64,000 nucleotides of DNA from Rhizobium esperanzae. Its GTDB lineage: Bacteria; Pseudomonadota; Alphaproteobacteria; Rhizobiales; Rhizobiaceae. The notes below the pieces were generated by a model. That model made no database searches. It was given only the letters and a program-made list of their open reading frames with translations, and was not told where the DNA came from. Within the stretch, counting starts at the first letter, position 1. Every line of letters begins with the position of its first letter. The DNA lies in NCBI RefSeq assembly GCF_014197615.1, contig NZ_JACIFY010000006.1:223333-287332 (forward strand), in the 5' to 3' direction. The translations under genes and the position numbers were made by a program. Positions 34,955 to 44,255 of this stretch are shown here, in pieces.

Positions 34955-36123
34955 GCGACGGCGATATGGCTTGAAATCGTAAAACTTTCCGGCAGCGAAA
35001 ATCCGCAATCTACATCGCCTGCGATACAAACCGCCGCCTCCGCCAGCCGATGTGCGAGCCCGAAGCTGACTTTGAAACCGCCGGTGAGCGCGATCAGCCT
35101 GGGATGGTTGGGATGGCGGCCGATCATCGGATCGCGGTCGATCGCCTTCGGGCGAAGCCCCGCCCAGCGTTCGACTACCGGCGCGTCGCGCAGGATTGGC
35201 ACGATGCCGCGCGCCGCCGCGATCAGCGCGTCGAGCTGGGCATCGGTCGAAGCCGGATCGTCGAAACGGTTCTCGCTGGTGCTGCCGATCGCCACATGCC
35301 CGCCCTCATGCGCGACGACATAGAGCCCATCGAGAAAGATCGTCGGCAGCGCCGGGTCGATATCGGCTTTCAACAGCGCAGCCTGTCCCTTCACCGGCTG
35401 GCCAAGCGGCTGTTTCAATCCGGGCGTCAGCCCCTGCAGCAGCGGAAAGGACTGATGGCCGGCGGCCACGATACAATGATTGAAACCAATGTTTTCGCCG
35501 TTGATCTCGGCAATGCCGCGATCGGGATCGAGGCCGGCGACCGCTGCGTGCTCCAGGATGCGCACATGTTTCGCCCGCCGCAGCAAGGCGGTGAGCACCG
35601 CGATCAGCGAGCGCGGCGCAACGCGGCCGGCAAGCGTGTCGTGCACGAAGCCGCTCTCGCCGGCAGAGGCCCCGATCCAGCCGTCTACACCGGGATCGTC
35701 GAGCACATGCCAGTGGAAGCGACGCTCGCCAGCCCGCCAATGGCGTTCGGCGTCCTCGCTATGGCCGCGGGCGATTTTGTGGAGATGCGGCTTGGGCAGC
35801 GGAATCAGCCGTCCCGAACGGCGATAACCGGCCGAAAGCCCGGTCGCCGCTTCAAGCACGGCAATTTCGGCTTCGAGTGAGACCAGCGCGTCGAATTGGA
35901 ACTGCTTCTTCTCGGACCACCGGTCCGGCATATGCGGCATCAGCGCGCCGAGCAGACCGCCGCTTGCACCTTCACCCAATCGGCCGACGTCGGCAATGAG
36001 AATATCGATGCCGCGGCGCTCGGCATGGACGGCTGCCCAGAGACCCATGATGCCGCCGCCGACGATCAGTAAATCGCAAGAAGATTGACCGGACGCCGGC
36101 TGAGGATTATCGGCTTTTCCCAT
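34945..36123 (-). CDS. FAD-dependent oxidoreductase, MnmC C-terminal-domain-like
   Basis: A 392-residue DAO-family flavoprotein. The dinucleotide fold LLIVGGGIMGLWAAVHAERRG is at about 18-38, the ASGGLLGALMPHM segment at about 53-66, and the C-terminal GGFKVSFGLAHRLAEA closes the FAD site. The family includes glycine oxidase and the oxidoreductase half of MnmC, which removes the carboxymethyl group of cmnm5s2U34 in tRNA. Its start codon overlaps that of mnmD on the opposite strand (CATG at 36121-36124). Since mnmD is the methyltransferase half of the same pathway, the MnmC oxidoreductase role is the better guess. Confidence 0.8.
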   Translation of the reverse strand: MGKADNPQPASGQSSCDLLIVGGGIMGLWAAVHAERRGIDILIADVGRLGEGASGGLLGALMPHMPDRWSEKKQFQFDALVSLEAEIAVLEAATGLSAGYRRSGRLIPLPKPHLHKIARGHSEDAERHWRAGERRFHWHVLDDPGVDGWIGASAGESGFVHDTLAGRVAPRSLIAVLTALLRRAKHVRILEHAAVAGLDPDRGIAEINGENIGFNHCIVAAGHQSFPLLQGLTPGLKQPLGQPVKGQAALLKADIDPALPTIFLDGLYVVAHEGGHVAIGSTSENRFDDPASTDAQLDALIAAARGIVPILRDAPVVERWAGLRPKAIDRDPMIGRHPNHPRLIALTGGFKVSFGLAHRLAEAAVCIAGDVDCGFSLPESFTISSHIAVASR

Positions 36124-36865
36124 GACAGACGTGAACCCCGATCAGATTGGCGCGGGCGCGCCGCAGCCACTCGAATGGCGCGACGGCGATATGCCTTATT
36201 CCACCACCTTTGGCGATCATTTTTATTGCCAGACCGATGGGCGGCTGGAATGCGGCCACGTCTTCCTCGCCGGCAACGGCCTGCCTGAGCGATGGAACGG
36301 CCGGCGGGAGTTCGTCATCGGCGAACTCGGCTTCGGCACCGGCCTGAACTTCGCCGAGACCTGGTGGCAATGGAAGCTGCACCGCCTGGCCGGCCAGCAC
36401 CTGCATTTCATCTCCTTCGAACTCCACCCGATGCGCGGCGAAGAAATCGACCGGGCGCTCTCGCACTGGCCGGCGATCGACGCCGAGCGCCGGGCGTTGA
36501 CGGCGTCCTGGCCGCAAACGCCTGCCCACACCGTCTCGCTCGATCTCGACGGCCAGACGAGGCTCAGCGTCGTCTGCGGACGGGCGCTCGAAGGCGTCAC
36601 CGCGGCAAAACCCGGCTTCGACGCCTGGTATCTCGACGGTTTCGCCCCCTCGCGCAACAGCGACATGTGGTCGGAGGAACTGATGCGGCAGGTCGCCGAA
36701 AAGACTGTCCCGGGCGGCACCTTCGCAACTTACGCCGCGGCCGGCTTCGTGCGCCGCAACCTCATCGCCGCCGGATTTGCCGTCGAGCGCCGCCAGGGTT
36801 TTGCCGGCAAACGTGAGATGCTCTGCGGCACAAAAGCATTTCCCGGCAAGCACAAAGATCAGTAG
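36122..36865 (+). CDS. mnmD: tRNA 5-methylaminomethyl-2-thiouridine methyltransferase MnmD
   Basis: A 247-residue SAM-dependent methyltransferase that finishes mnm5s2U34 synthesis in tRNA. It starts with PLEWRDGDMPYSTTFGDHFY, has the SAM loop GELGFGTGLNFAETW and the catalytic-site motif YLDGFAPSRNSDMWSEE (the D-x-F-x-P-x2-N-x2-MW pattern), and ends with FVRRNLIAAGFAVERRQGFA. The family is fused to an FAD domain in E. coli MnmC; here that partner is a separate divergent gene. The last seven bases overlap the end of the hybrid kinase gene. Confidence 0.93.
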   Translation: MTDVNPDQIGAGAPQPLEWRDGDMPYSTTFGDHFYCQTDGRLECGHVFLAGNGLPERWNGRREFVIGELGFGTGLNFAETWWQWKLHRLAGQHLHFISFELHPMRGEEIDRALSHWPAIDAERRALTASWPQTPAHTVSLDLDGQTRLSVVCGRALEGVTAAKPGFDAWYLDGFAPSRNSDMWSEELMRQVAEKTVPGGTFATYAAAGFVRRNLIAAGFAVERRQGFAGKREMLCGTKAFPGKHKDQ

Positions 36866-39800
36866 CCGGTGCGCCCCGGCTGCAACTCGTCCTTGCCGAG
36901 CCATTGCCGGATCTTCTCTTCCAGCAATTCCGGGCTGATCGGCTTCGACATGTAGTCGTCCATGCCGGCGTCGAGGCAGGCCTCACGATCGCTTTCGAGC
37001 GCATGGGCGGTGACGCCGATGATCGGCACGCGGTGCCCCTGCCCCTTTTCGCGTTCGCGGATCGTCTGGGTTGCCTGATGGCCGTTCATGACCGGCATCG
37101 ACACGTCCATCATGATGATGCGCGGCGTATGCCGCTCCCAGGCGGCGACCGCCTGCTCGCCATTGTCGACGACGAGGAAGGAAAGACCCGTTGCCTGCAG
37201 GATCTGCGTGAAGACGATTTGGTTGACCTCGTTGTCCTCGGCGACCAGCACATCGACGAATTCGGCCGCCCGCGGCTGCGGCAACGGCGCAGGCGCCGGG
37301 ACAGGCATCGCCGCTTCGGCCTGCAGCCGGGCGACCTCGGCTTCGGAGGCCTGCTTGACGCGGCTGGCGCGCACCACTTCGACGACGGTATTGCGCAGCA
37401 CGTTGGCGCGCGCCGGTTTCATCAGATGCGCCTGGCCGTTCAGCGCCGCGAATTCCTTTTCCGTCCCCGAGATATCCATCGATGTCAGAAAAATGATCGG
37501 CAGCTCGGCAAAGCGGCGATCGGCGCGCAGCCGGCGCGCGACATCGGCGCCGTTCATATCGGGCATATGATAGTCGAGCACGACGGCATCGACGGTGACG
37601 CCGAGATCGGTCGCCGCCTCCAGGATCGCAAGACCGGTACCGCCGCCCTCGGCGGCAACACCGTCGAACCCCCAGAGCGAAAGCTGCTCGGTGAGGATGC
37701 GCCGGTTCACTTCGTTATCGTCGACGACGAGGATGCGCGCGCCCTGCACATTGATCGGCAGCGGCTTCGGCTCGAGGCGGGCGGCGGCCACCGCAAACGG
37801 CAGGTTGACGGTGAAGACCGAACCCTTGCCCCATTCGCTCTCGACATTGAGATAGCCGCCGAAAAGATCAACGAGCCCGGCGGTGATCGCGAGCCCGAGG
37901 CCCGTTCCCTCATGCCGCCGGGTCGAGGAGGCGTCGACCTGCGAAAATTTGTCGAAGACCGATTCGAGCTTTTCACTGGGGATGCCGATGCCGGTATCCT
38001 CGATGCGAATGCTCGCCATGATCTCGCCGCCCCCGGCCGCCTGGAAGCCGACATCCACGAAGACATGGCCGCGTTCGGTGAACTTGACCGCATTGCCGAC
38101 GAGATTGGTGACGATCTGGCGGAAGCGCCCGGCATCGCCGATCACGGCGGCCGGCAGATCCGGTGCTGCGCGCACCAGCAGTTCGATATTCTTCTCGGCG
38201 GCGTGCGAGGAGAGCAGCGTCGCCACATCCTCCACCGCTTCGGTGATATCGAAGGCGGCTTTGCGCAATTTCATCTGCCCGGCATCGATCTTCGAAAAGT
38301 CGAGGATGTCGTTGATTATAGTCAGCAGCGCATTGCCCGACTTGACGATGATGTCGACGAACGTCTTCTGCCGCGTATCTAGATTGGTCTTGGCAAGCAG
38401 CTCCGCCATCCCGAGCACACCATTCATCGGCGTACGGATCTCGTGGCTCATATTGGCGAGGAATTCGGATTTGGCGCGGTCGGCGGCTTCCGCGCGCGAC
38501 AAGAGATGTCGCAGCTCTTCCTCGCGCCCCTTGAGTTCGGTGACGTCGGTGAAGAGCGCCACCCAATGCTGCCCGGTGCTGACCGTCGCATCCATGTTCA
38601 CCCAGCGCTCGCCGCCGACATGGAAGACCGTGGAAATCGGCTGCCTCGCCGCAATCTTGGTGCGCCACTCCTGCAGGATCTCGTCCGCCGCATCGTGGAA
38701 ATCGCCGCGGGCCGCGCAGAATTCGAACATGCCGAGCCAGCCCTGCCCGGCTTCGATATAGGCAGGCGGAATCTGCAGGATATCGGCCATCGCCCCGTTG
38801 GACATTTTGATGATGCCGTCCTGGACGATGGCAAGACCCTGCGACATCGCATGCGTCGCATCGCGCATCATCTCGCCGACCCGCTCGAGTGCTGCGCGGG
38901 TCTCGTGAATTTCCTTTTCCCGCTCGCGCACTGCCGAGATGTCGGCATAGGTGAGCAGGATACGGTCCTGGGAGATGCGGCGGCTGTCGAAGATGACGGA
39001 TTTGCCGCCTGCCCAACCGAGCTCGATCGGCTCGGGCACTTCGGCCTCGAACAGATGCTTGCGGAAGGCGTAGATCTCCTCGGGCGTCTGCTTGCCGTCG
39101 TAGCGTCCGAGTTCCAGATTGCGGCGGATGACGTCGATGAAGGGGCGGCCGTCGAAGGGATCGTCGAGCGGCAGATCCCAGATACTGTAGAATTCGTCGT
39201 TGACGTAGAGAATCCGGTGATCGTTATCGAGGATCAGCACGCCGACCGGCAACGAACGAAGAATGCTCTCGATGTCCCGATGCAGTATTTCTTCCTGCCT
39301 GCGCGATTCAATCAGCGCCTTCTCGCGCTCCTTGAGCGCCGAAATATCGGAAAAGGAGCCGACGACATAGGTTCGCCCGTCCGTCGTCATGACGCGGTTG
39401 ACGCGCGAGATGACGGGATAGACATGGCCGCTCTTGCTCGGCATTTCGCTCTCGATCTCCACCGAGGTGCCGTGTTTCAACGCCAGCAGGTTTTCCTGGT
39501 AGATCGCTTCACCACCTTCCGGCCCGAACATTTCATATTCGGTCAGTCCCAGGACTTCGGAGCGGCTATGGCCGCTGAAAGTGTCATAATATTTGTTGGC
39601 GTAGACCAGGCGATGCCTGTCGTCGCGCACGAAGACCGCTACCGGCAGGTCCTCCATGACGGTGCGCAGAACGTCGAGTTCGTTGACGCTCTCACCCCAG
39701 GCCGAATCGCCGGCGGGCGCAGCTCTTCCACCATCGCGATAGGCGGCATTGACGACCAGCGGCCGGCCGTCATCGGCAAAGATGCCGATCGGATGATCGA

Positions 39801-40257
39801 GCTTTTCCAGCGCCGCGCGCACCTGGGCGAAATCGGCGGCAACTCCGGAATCGTTTACAGTCCGAGAGCTGTCCGCGGTCTCCCTATTGGTACCCGCGCG
39901 GCGCTGCTCGCGGGCCTCGAAGATGCCGAGCACATAGATCCGCTCCGGCGACGGCGAAAAGCTTTCGATCTGGATGCGCTCATGGCCGAGGCCTGCGGCA
40001 TCGAAGCAGATGGCGTTTTCCTCGGTGCCGAACACCAGCGCCCGGCGCTCCTTGTCTTCGCGTTCCTCTTCTTCGGGACGGTCGAACAGCTCGCGGCTGC
40101 GCCGGCCGATGAAATCGGAAATCTCGCAGCCCAGGAAATCCGCATAGGCCTCGTTGACCGCGACATAGCGCAGTTCGCTGTTCTTGACATAGGCCGGGGT
40201 GTCCAGATCGGCGATCCGGCGGCAAGCCAATTCCAGAATGTCCCCGGCTGATTTCAA
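36859..40257 (-). CDS. Hybrid sensor histidine kinase with multiple PAS and two receiver domains
   Basis: A 1132-residue protein without obvious transmembrane segments. PAS-like domains lie at about 1-115 (YVAVNEAYADFLGCEI), 195-315 (VMEDLPVAVFVRDDRHRLVY), 325-440 (SLPVGVLILDNDHRILYVND) and 460-575 (MSQGLAIVQDGIIKMSNG), with a short fifth near 145-180. HisKA follows at about 600-665 with the phospho-acceptor His in ANMSHEIRTPMNGVLG, then HATPase with DTGIGIPSEKLESVFDKFSQ and GTGLGLAI. Receiver domains: ILVVDDNEVNRRIL with VVLDYHMPDMNG, and VLVAEDNEVNQIVF with IIMMDVSMPVMNG. No response-regulator gene is adjacent. Signal unknown. Confidence 0.94.
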   Translation of the reverse strand: MKSAGDILELACRRIADLDTPAYVKNSELRYVAVNEAYADFLGCEISDFIGRRSRELFDRPEEEEREDKERRALVFGTEENAICFDAAGLGHERIQIESFSPSPERIYVLGIFEAREQRRAGTNRETADSSRTVNDSGVAADFAQVRAALEKLDHPIGIFADDGRPLVVNAAYRDGGRAAPAGDSAWGESVNELDVLRTVMEDLPVAVFVRDDRHRLVYANKYYDTFSGHSRSEVLGLTEYEMFGPEGGEAIYQENLLALKHGTSVEIESEMPSKSGHVYPVISRVNRVMTTDGRTYVVGSFSDISALKEREKALIESRRQEEILHRDIESILRSLPVGVLILDNDHRILYVNDEFYSIWDLPLDDPFDGRPFIDVIRRNLELGRYDGKQTPEEIYAFRKHLFEAEVPEPIELGWAGGKSVIFDSRRISQDRILLTYADISAVREREKEIHETRAALERVGEMMRDATHAMSQGLAIVQDGIIKMSNGAMADILQIPPAYIEAGQGWLGMFEFCAARGDFHDAADEILQEWRTKIAARQPISTVFHVGGERWVNMDATVSTGQHWVALFTDVTELKGREEELRHLLSRAEAADRAKSEFLANMSHEIRTPMNGVLGMAELLAKTNLDTRQKTFVDIIVKSGNALLTIINDILDFSKIDAGQMKLRKAAFDITEAVEDVATLLSSHAAEKNIELLVRAAPDLPAAVIGDAGRFRQIVTNLVGNAVKFTERGHVFVDVGFQAAGGGEIMASIRIEDTGIGIPSEKLESVFDKFSQVDASSTRRHEGTGLGLAITAGLVDLFGGYLNVESEWGKGSVFTVNLPFAVAAARLEPKPLPINVQGARILVVDDNEVNRRILTEQLSLWGFDGVAAEGGGTGLAILEAATDLGVTVDAVVLDYHMPDMNGADVARRLRADRRFAELPIIFLTSMDISGTEKEFAALNGQAHLMKPARANVLRNTVVEVVRASRVKQASEAEVARLQAEAAMPVPAPAPLPQPRAAEFVDVLVAEDNEVNQIVFTQILQATGLSFLVVDNGEQAVAAWERHTPRIIMMDVSMPVMNGHQATQTIREREKGQGHRVPIIGVTAHALESDREACLDAGMDDYMSKPISPELLEEKIRQWLGKDELQPGRTGY

Positions 40258-40586
40258 GAAATGGTCGCTCCCGCAATGAGTGAAATATCAACTACAAAGA
40301 CTATAAGGCCAAGGCTTTTAATAAGGTTTTAACCATAAATTTCAGCAGGGAAATTTTACGGGCCGGCTTATCAAGCAGAAGATGCGCTCATTGGCAGCCC
40401 GGGTTTGCACGGAACTGAAAAAACACCGCCATGACAGGCTGCCCCGCATGCGCGGCACGCCGCTATCTGTTGAAATCATGACGAAAATTTAATGCGGGAG
40501 GCGCTTGCGCGGCCATCGCGCCGCCGCGATCCGGGCGGAGTCTGAACACGGCTTTTTGGAAGCCAGTCTAGATAAGGAAATAGCAT
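40258..40586. other. 329-base gap upstream of the hybrid kinase and the YP-rich protein
   Basis: No gene is visible. It is AT-rich at 40290-40360 and includes the dyad AAATTTC-AGCAGG-GAAATTT (40337-40356), which could be a regulator site near the kinase promoter. The right part holds the promoter of the small exported gene. Confidence 0.4.
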
Positions 40587-40895
40587 ATGTCCGTTTTTCA
40601 TAAGACCATGGCGACGGGCCTGATCGCGCTGACCCTTGCCGGCACCTCGCTCGCCACCGCCACCACCGCCGATGCTCATCCCCGCGATGCCTTCTGGGGC
40701 GGCCTTGCCGCCGGCGTCGTCGGCGGCGCCCTGCTGTCCGAGGCAGCCCGCCCCGCCTACCCGGTCTATCCGGCCTACCCGGTTTATCGCCCCTATCCCG
40801 TCTACCGGACCTACTACCGGCCGTCCTATTGCCACCTCGAATGGCGGCACGACGATTGGGGTAACCCCTACCGCGTCAAAGTCTGCCCGGAATAA
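40587..40895 (+). CDS. Small exported Tyr/Pro-rich protein
   Basis: A 102-residue protein. Signal peptide of about 30 residues (ALTLAGTSLATATTADA, probable cut before HPRD), then a Gly/Ala stretch GGLAAGVVGGALLSEAAR that could insert in a membrane, and a tandem run of about six P-V-Y/P-A-Y units. It ends in CHLEWRHDDWGNPYRVKVCP with two cysteines, probably a disulfide. Glycine-zipper and Tyr/Pro-rich tail proteins of this kind are common in Rhizobiales, often in the cell envelope, but no function is established. It is single, with its own promoter region. Confidence 0.72.
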   Translation: MSVFHKTMATGLIALTLAGTSLATATTADAHPRDAFWGGLAAGVVGGALLSEAARPAYPVYPAYPVYRPYPVYRTYYRPSYCHLEWRHDDWGNPYRVKVCPE

Positions 40896-40964
40896 AAACC
40901 CTATCCGGCGCCGCTTGACCTCCCGGCGGCGCCGGTCCAATCCTCCCACAGAGGGAGGATCAGC

Positions 40965-42080
40965 ATGCCGGAACCACTCAAGAACCTGCTGCATGAGGCA
41001 CTGGTCGGCGATATGGCCGATCGCATCGCCGCCAATGCGCCTGCCTTCGACCGAGACCGTTTCATGGCGCTGGCGACCGATCGTCTCGCGGCGCTGGAAC
41101 TGATGGAACGCTCGGCGCTGATCCGCGATGCGCTGTTTGCCACCCTACCCGACGATTTCCCCGAAGCTGCCGCCATCCTGAAGGCAAGCCTGCCTGCCGC
41201 AGGCAGGCCGGGATTGTCCGGCTGGATGCTGCTGCCGGTCAACCAGTTCATCGCCGCCCGCGGCCCCGATCATTTCGATCTCGGCCTCGATCTCCTCAAG
41301 GCCCTGACGCCACATTTCACCGCCGAATTCGGCATCCGGCAATTCATCCACCGCGACCAGCAGCGCACACTCGCCATCATCTCCGGCTGGGTCGCCGATC
41401 CCGACCGGCATGTGCGCCGGCTGGCGAGCGAGGGAACGCGGCCGCGCCTGCCCTGGGCGATGCGCCTGCCGCAGCTCGTCAAGGACCCTGCGCCGATCCT
41501 GCCGATCCTGACCGCGTTGCTGGATGATCCGGAGGATTATGTGCGCCGCTCGGTCGCCAACAGCCTGAACGATATCGCCAAGGATCACCCGAATCTGGTC
41601 GCCGCCTTCATCGCCGGCCACATCGAGGTTGCATCAGCCGAGCGCCGCCGGCTGCTGAAACATGCGTCGCGCACGCTGCTCAAGAACGGCCATGCGCAGG
41701 CGCTTGCCAATTTCGGTTTCGGCGCGGCTGCCGCGCTGACCTGCGAGCTGCGTCTTCTGAACGGCGAGGTGATGTTCGGCGAAGGGCTGAATTTCGAAAT
41801 CCGCCTGACCAATGCAGGTGAGACCGCGCACGCGCTGATGATCGACTACGCCATCCACCACGTGAAGGCCGACGGCTCGTTGTCCCCCAAGGTCTTCAAA
41901 TGCAAGACGGTCACGCTAGCACCCGGCCAGAGCCACGCAATCGAACGCCGCCACGCCATGCGGCCGATCACGACACGGCGCTATTATCCCGGCAAACACC
42001 GCATCGCCATCCTGATTAACGGTGCCGAAAGCGCATCGGAGAGTTTCGTTCTGAGAATGCCCTCGCCCGACCCGGCCTAA
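40965..42080 (+). CDS. AlkC-type DNA alkylation repair protein
   Basis: A 371-residue protein. The first 240 residues form HEAT-like repeats (DPDRHVRRLASEGTRPRLPW, then DPEDYVRRSVANSLNDIAKD) as in AlkC/AlkD glycosylases, which excise alkylated bases without base flipping. Residues 255-365 form a beta-sandwich (LRLLNGEVMFGEGLNFEIRL, then KTVTLAPGQSHAIERRH), matching the Ig-like domain that sets AlkC apart from AlkD. This domain supports AlkC rather than AlkD. The start ATG 40965 has AGGGAGGA upstream. It is alone in its operon. Confidence 0.87.
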   Translation: MPEPLKNLLHEALVGDMADRIAANAPAFDRDRFMALATDRLAALELMERSALIRDALFATLPDDFPEAAAILKASLPAAGRPGLSGWMLLPVNQFIAARGPDHFDLGLDLLKALTPHFTAEFGIRQFIHRDQQRTLAIISGWVADPDRHVRRLASEGTRPRLPWAMRLPQLVKDPAPILPILTALLDDPEDYVRRSVANSLNDIAKDHPNLVAAFIAGHIEVASAERRRLLKHASRTLLKNGHAQALANFGFGAAAALTCELRLLNGEVMFGEGLNFEIRLTNAGETAHALMIDYAIHHVKADGSLSPKVFKCKTVTLAPGQSHAIERRHAMRPITTRRYYPGKHRIAILINGAESASESFVLRMPSPDPA

Positions 42081-42374
42081 CGCCTTTTTGTGCACTGCAC
42101 TTGACTTTTCCGGTGAACTAGCCCAAATGCGGCTCAGCTTTCACCCTTCCGGCCGCCGCGTGAGCGTGCCCCTGCTAAAAAATACGAAACGCAGGAAGAA
42201 GGGACAAAAGCGCATTTCGATATCGCCGCACTCCCAATCAGCGGCCAGAAGCGCTGGAAAGCTTTTTCCAACTTGCAAGTTCCCACTTCACGCGGGGTTC
42301 TTGACGCCAGAATGAAACCGGATCGCATGGTGCGTTCCGGCGCTAGTCGTTGTGGCGCCCCGAAAGGTTATGCC
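42081..42374. other. 294-base leader of the helicase gene
   Basis: No gene. It has a possible TTGACG -35 at 42302-42307 and a C-rich region. A long untranslated leader fits cold- or autoregulated DEAD-box genes, but I do not recognise a specific element. Confidence 0.35.
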
Positions 42375-44075
42375 TTGACTAATTTTGAATCGCTTGGTGT
42401 CTCCAAGCCGATCGTCGCCACCTTGTTCCAGCTCGGCATCGAAACGCCGACGCCGATCCAGGAACAGGCCATTCCCCTCCTCCTGGCAGGCCGCGACCTG
42501 ATCGGCCTTGCCCAGACCGGCACCGGCAAGACCGCCGCCTTCGGCCTGCCGCTCATCGAAAAGCTGCTCGCCGACGAACGCCGCCCCGACAACCGCACGA
42601 CGCGGACGCTGATCCTGGCGCCGACCCGCGAGCTGGTGAACCAGATCGCCGAAAACCTGAAGAAGTTCATCCGCAAGTCGCCGCTGCGCATCAATGTCGT
42701 CGTCGGCGGCGTGTCGATCAACAAGCAGCAGCTTCAGCTCGAAAAAGGCACCGATGTCCTGGTCGCCACCCCCGGCCGTCTGCTGGATCTCGTCAACCGC
42801 CGCGCCATCACGCTGACGACGGTGCGTTATCTCGTGCTCGACGAGGCCGATCAGATGCTCGACCTCGGCTTCGTGCACGATCTGCGCAAGATCGCCAAGC
42901 TGGTGCCGAAGAAGCGCCAGACCATGCTGTTTTCGGCCACCATGCCGAAGTCGATCGCCGATCTCGCCGGCGAGTATCTGGTCGATCCCGTCACGGTCGA
43001 AGTCACGCCTCCCGGCAAGGCTGCCGACAAGGTCGAGCAGTACGTGCATTTCGTCGGCGGCAAGAACGACAAGACCGAACTGCTGCGCAAGTCGCTGACC
43101 GAAAACCCGGACGGCCGCGCCATCGTCTTCCTGCGCACCAAGCACGGTGCGGAGAAGCTGATGAAGCATCTCGAGAACATCGGCTATTCCGTCGCCTCGA
43201 TCCACGGCAACAAGAGCCAGGGTCAGCGCGAGCGGGCACTGAAGGCCTTCCGCGACGGCAGCATCAAGACGCTGATCGCCACCGACGTCGCCGCCCGCGG
43301 CATCGATATCCCGGCCGTCAGCCACGTCTACAACTACGACCTGCCCGAGGTGCCGGACGCCTATGTCCATCGCATCGGCCGCACGGCGCGCGCCGGCCGC
43401 GACGGCATCGCGATTGCCTTCTGCGCTCCCGATGAAGCCAGGCTGCTGCGTGATATCGAGCGCCTGATGGGCATCGACATCACGGTCGCAAGCGGCGAAC
43501 CGCCGGCCCATATCAGCGCCGGCGGCCCGCGCCGCGGCAACGGCAATGGCAACAGCCGCAATCGCGGTGGCGGCCAGGGTCGCGAAGGTCAGGGGCGCGG
43601 CGAAGGCCGTGGCGATGCCAACCGTTCGGAACATCGCGGCAGCCGCCAGGAACGCCGCCCCCGCCGTGACGGCGAAGGAAACGAAGTCCGCGCCGGCGGC
43701 GAGGAACGCCGCGAACGCCGTCCGCGTCCCGAGCGTACAAGCCGCAACGAGGATTTCCGCGGCCAGCGCCGCGGCGAGGCCACCCCGAATCTTGGCCCCG
43801 ACAACGATCTGGTCTCGACCTCCGACTTCCGCCCGGCAAAGCCGCAGCGCCCTGCGCATAACGGCCCCAACGGCCATCACGCCAATGGCGAGCCGAGCGG
43901 TCATCACCGCGGCAACGGCCGCCACGCCCACGGCCGCCCCGCCCGCAAGCACGGCGAAGACCGCGGCCCGCAACAGGCCCAGGGCGGCGAACAGCGCCGC
44001 GACGGCAACGGCGGCAACCGCCGCGGCGGCTCCGGCTCCCGCAATGGCGGTGGCCAGCGTCGCGAACGCGCCTGA
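42375..44075 (+). CDS. rhlE: DEAD-box ATP-dependent RNA helicase (RhlE type)
   Basis: A helicase of about 566 residues from the TTG at 42375, which is preceded by AAAGG and gives the usual FESLGVSKPI start; the frame is open back to 42273, and ATG 42312 and 42327 are alternatives. Motifs in order: Q motif (TPTPIQEQAI), AQTGTGKT, PTRELVNQ, VATPGRLL, DEAD, SAT, HGNKSQGQRERAL, ATDVAARGIDI, HRIGRTARAGRDG. The C-terminal 170 residues are an Arg/Gly/Asn/His-rich low-complexity tail. RhlE helicases act in ribosome assembly and RNA decay, often in the cold. The long leader (from 42081) may hold control elements. A terminator follows at 44124. Confidence 0.92.
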   Translation: MTNFESLGVSKPIVATLFQLGIETPTPIQEQAIPLLLAGRDLIGLAQTGTGKTAAFGLPLIEKLLADERRPDNRTTRTLILAPTRELVNQIAENLKKFIRKSPLRINVVVGGVSINKQQLQLEKGTDVLVATPGRLLDLVNRRAITLTTVRYLVLDEADQMLDLGFVHDLRKIAKLVPKKRQTMLFSATMPKSIADLAGEYLVDPVTVEVTPPGKAADKVEQYVHFVGGKNDKTELLRKSLTENPDGRAIVFLRTKHGAEKLMKHLENIGYSVASIHGNKSQGQRERALKAFRDGSIKTLIATDVAARGIDIPAVSHVYNYDLPEVPDAYVHRIGRTARAGRDGIAIAFCAPDEARLLRDIERLMGIDITVASGEPPAHISAGGPRRGNGNGNSRNRGGGQGREGQGRGEGRGDANRSEHRGSRQERRPRRDGEGNEVRAGGEERRERRPRPERTSRNEDFRGQRRGEATPNLGPDNDLVSTSDFRPAKPQRPAHNGPNGHHANGEPSGHHRGNGRHAHGRPARKHGEDRGPQQAQGGEQRRDGNGGNRRGGSGSRNGGGQRRERA

Positions 44076-44123
44076 GCATTGATTTAAAGGAAAGGCTGAA
44101 TATCTCCGGCCTTATACGTTGGG

Positions 44124-44159
44124 AGGCCGGAGCATCTGACAGGTGCTCCGGCCTTTTTC
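44124..44159 (+). terminator. Rho-independent terminator after the helicase gene
   Basis: AGGCCGGAGCA (44124-44134) pairs exactly with TGCTCCGGCCT (44144-44154), an 11-base stem with a 9-base loop, followed by TTTTT. It lies about 50 bases after the helicase stop. Confidence 0.9.
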
Positions 44160-44255
44160 TCTTTGTGGTCGCACATCGCAACGACAGTCCGGGGCCGAGC
44201 CGGTCCTTCGCCCGTACCGCTTGAATGCCGGACGCTTGAGACCTAAATTGGCTAA

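Noticed and set aside
38443..40251. A 602-codon plus-strand frame
   Set aside because: Antisense to the hybrid kinase, whose domain motifs are all intact on the minus strand.
40740..40820. Short tandem repeat suspected as a regulatory array
   Set aside because: It encodes the P-V-Y/P-A-Y units of the small exported protein.
42288..43973. A 561-codon minus-strand frame over the helicase gene
   Set aside because: Antisense shadow; the plus strand has all DEAD-box motifs.
43500..44075. Repetitive-looking DNA that might be a CRISPR or tandem array
   Set aside because: It is the Arg/Gly-rich tail of the helicase; units are irregular and there are no spacers.
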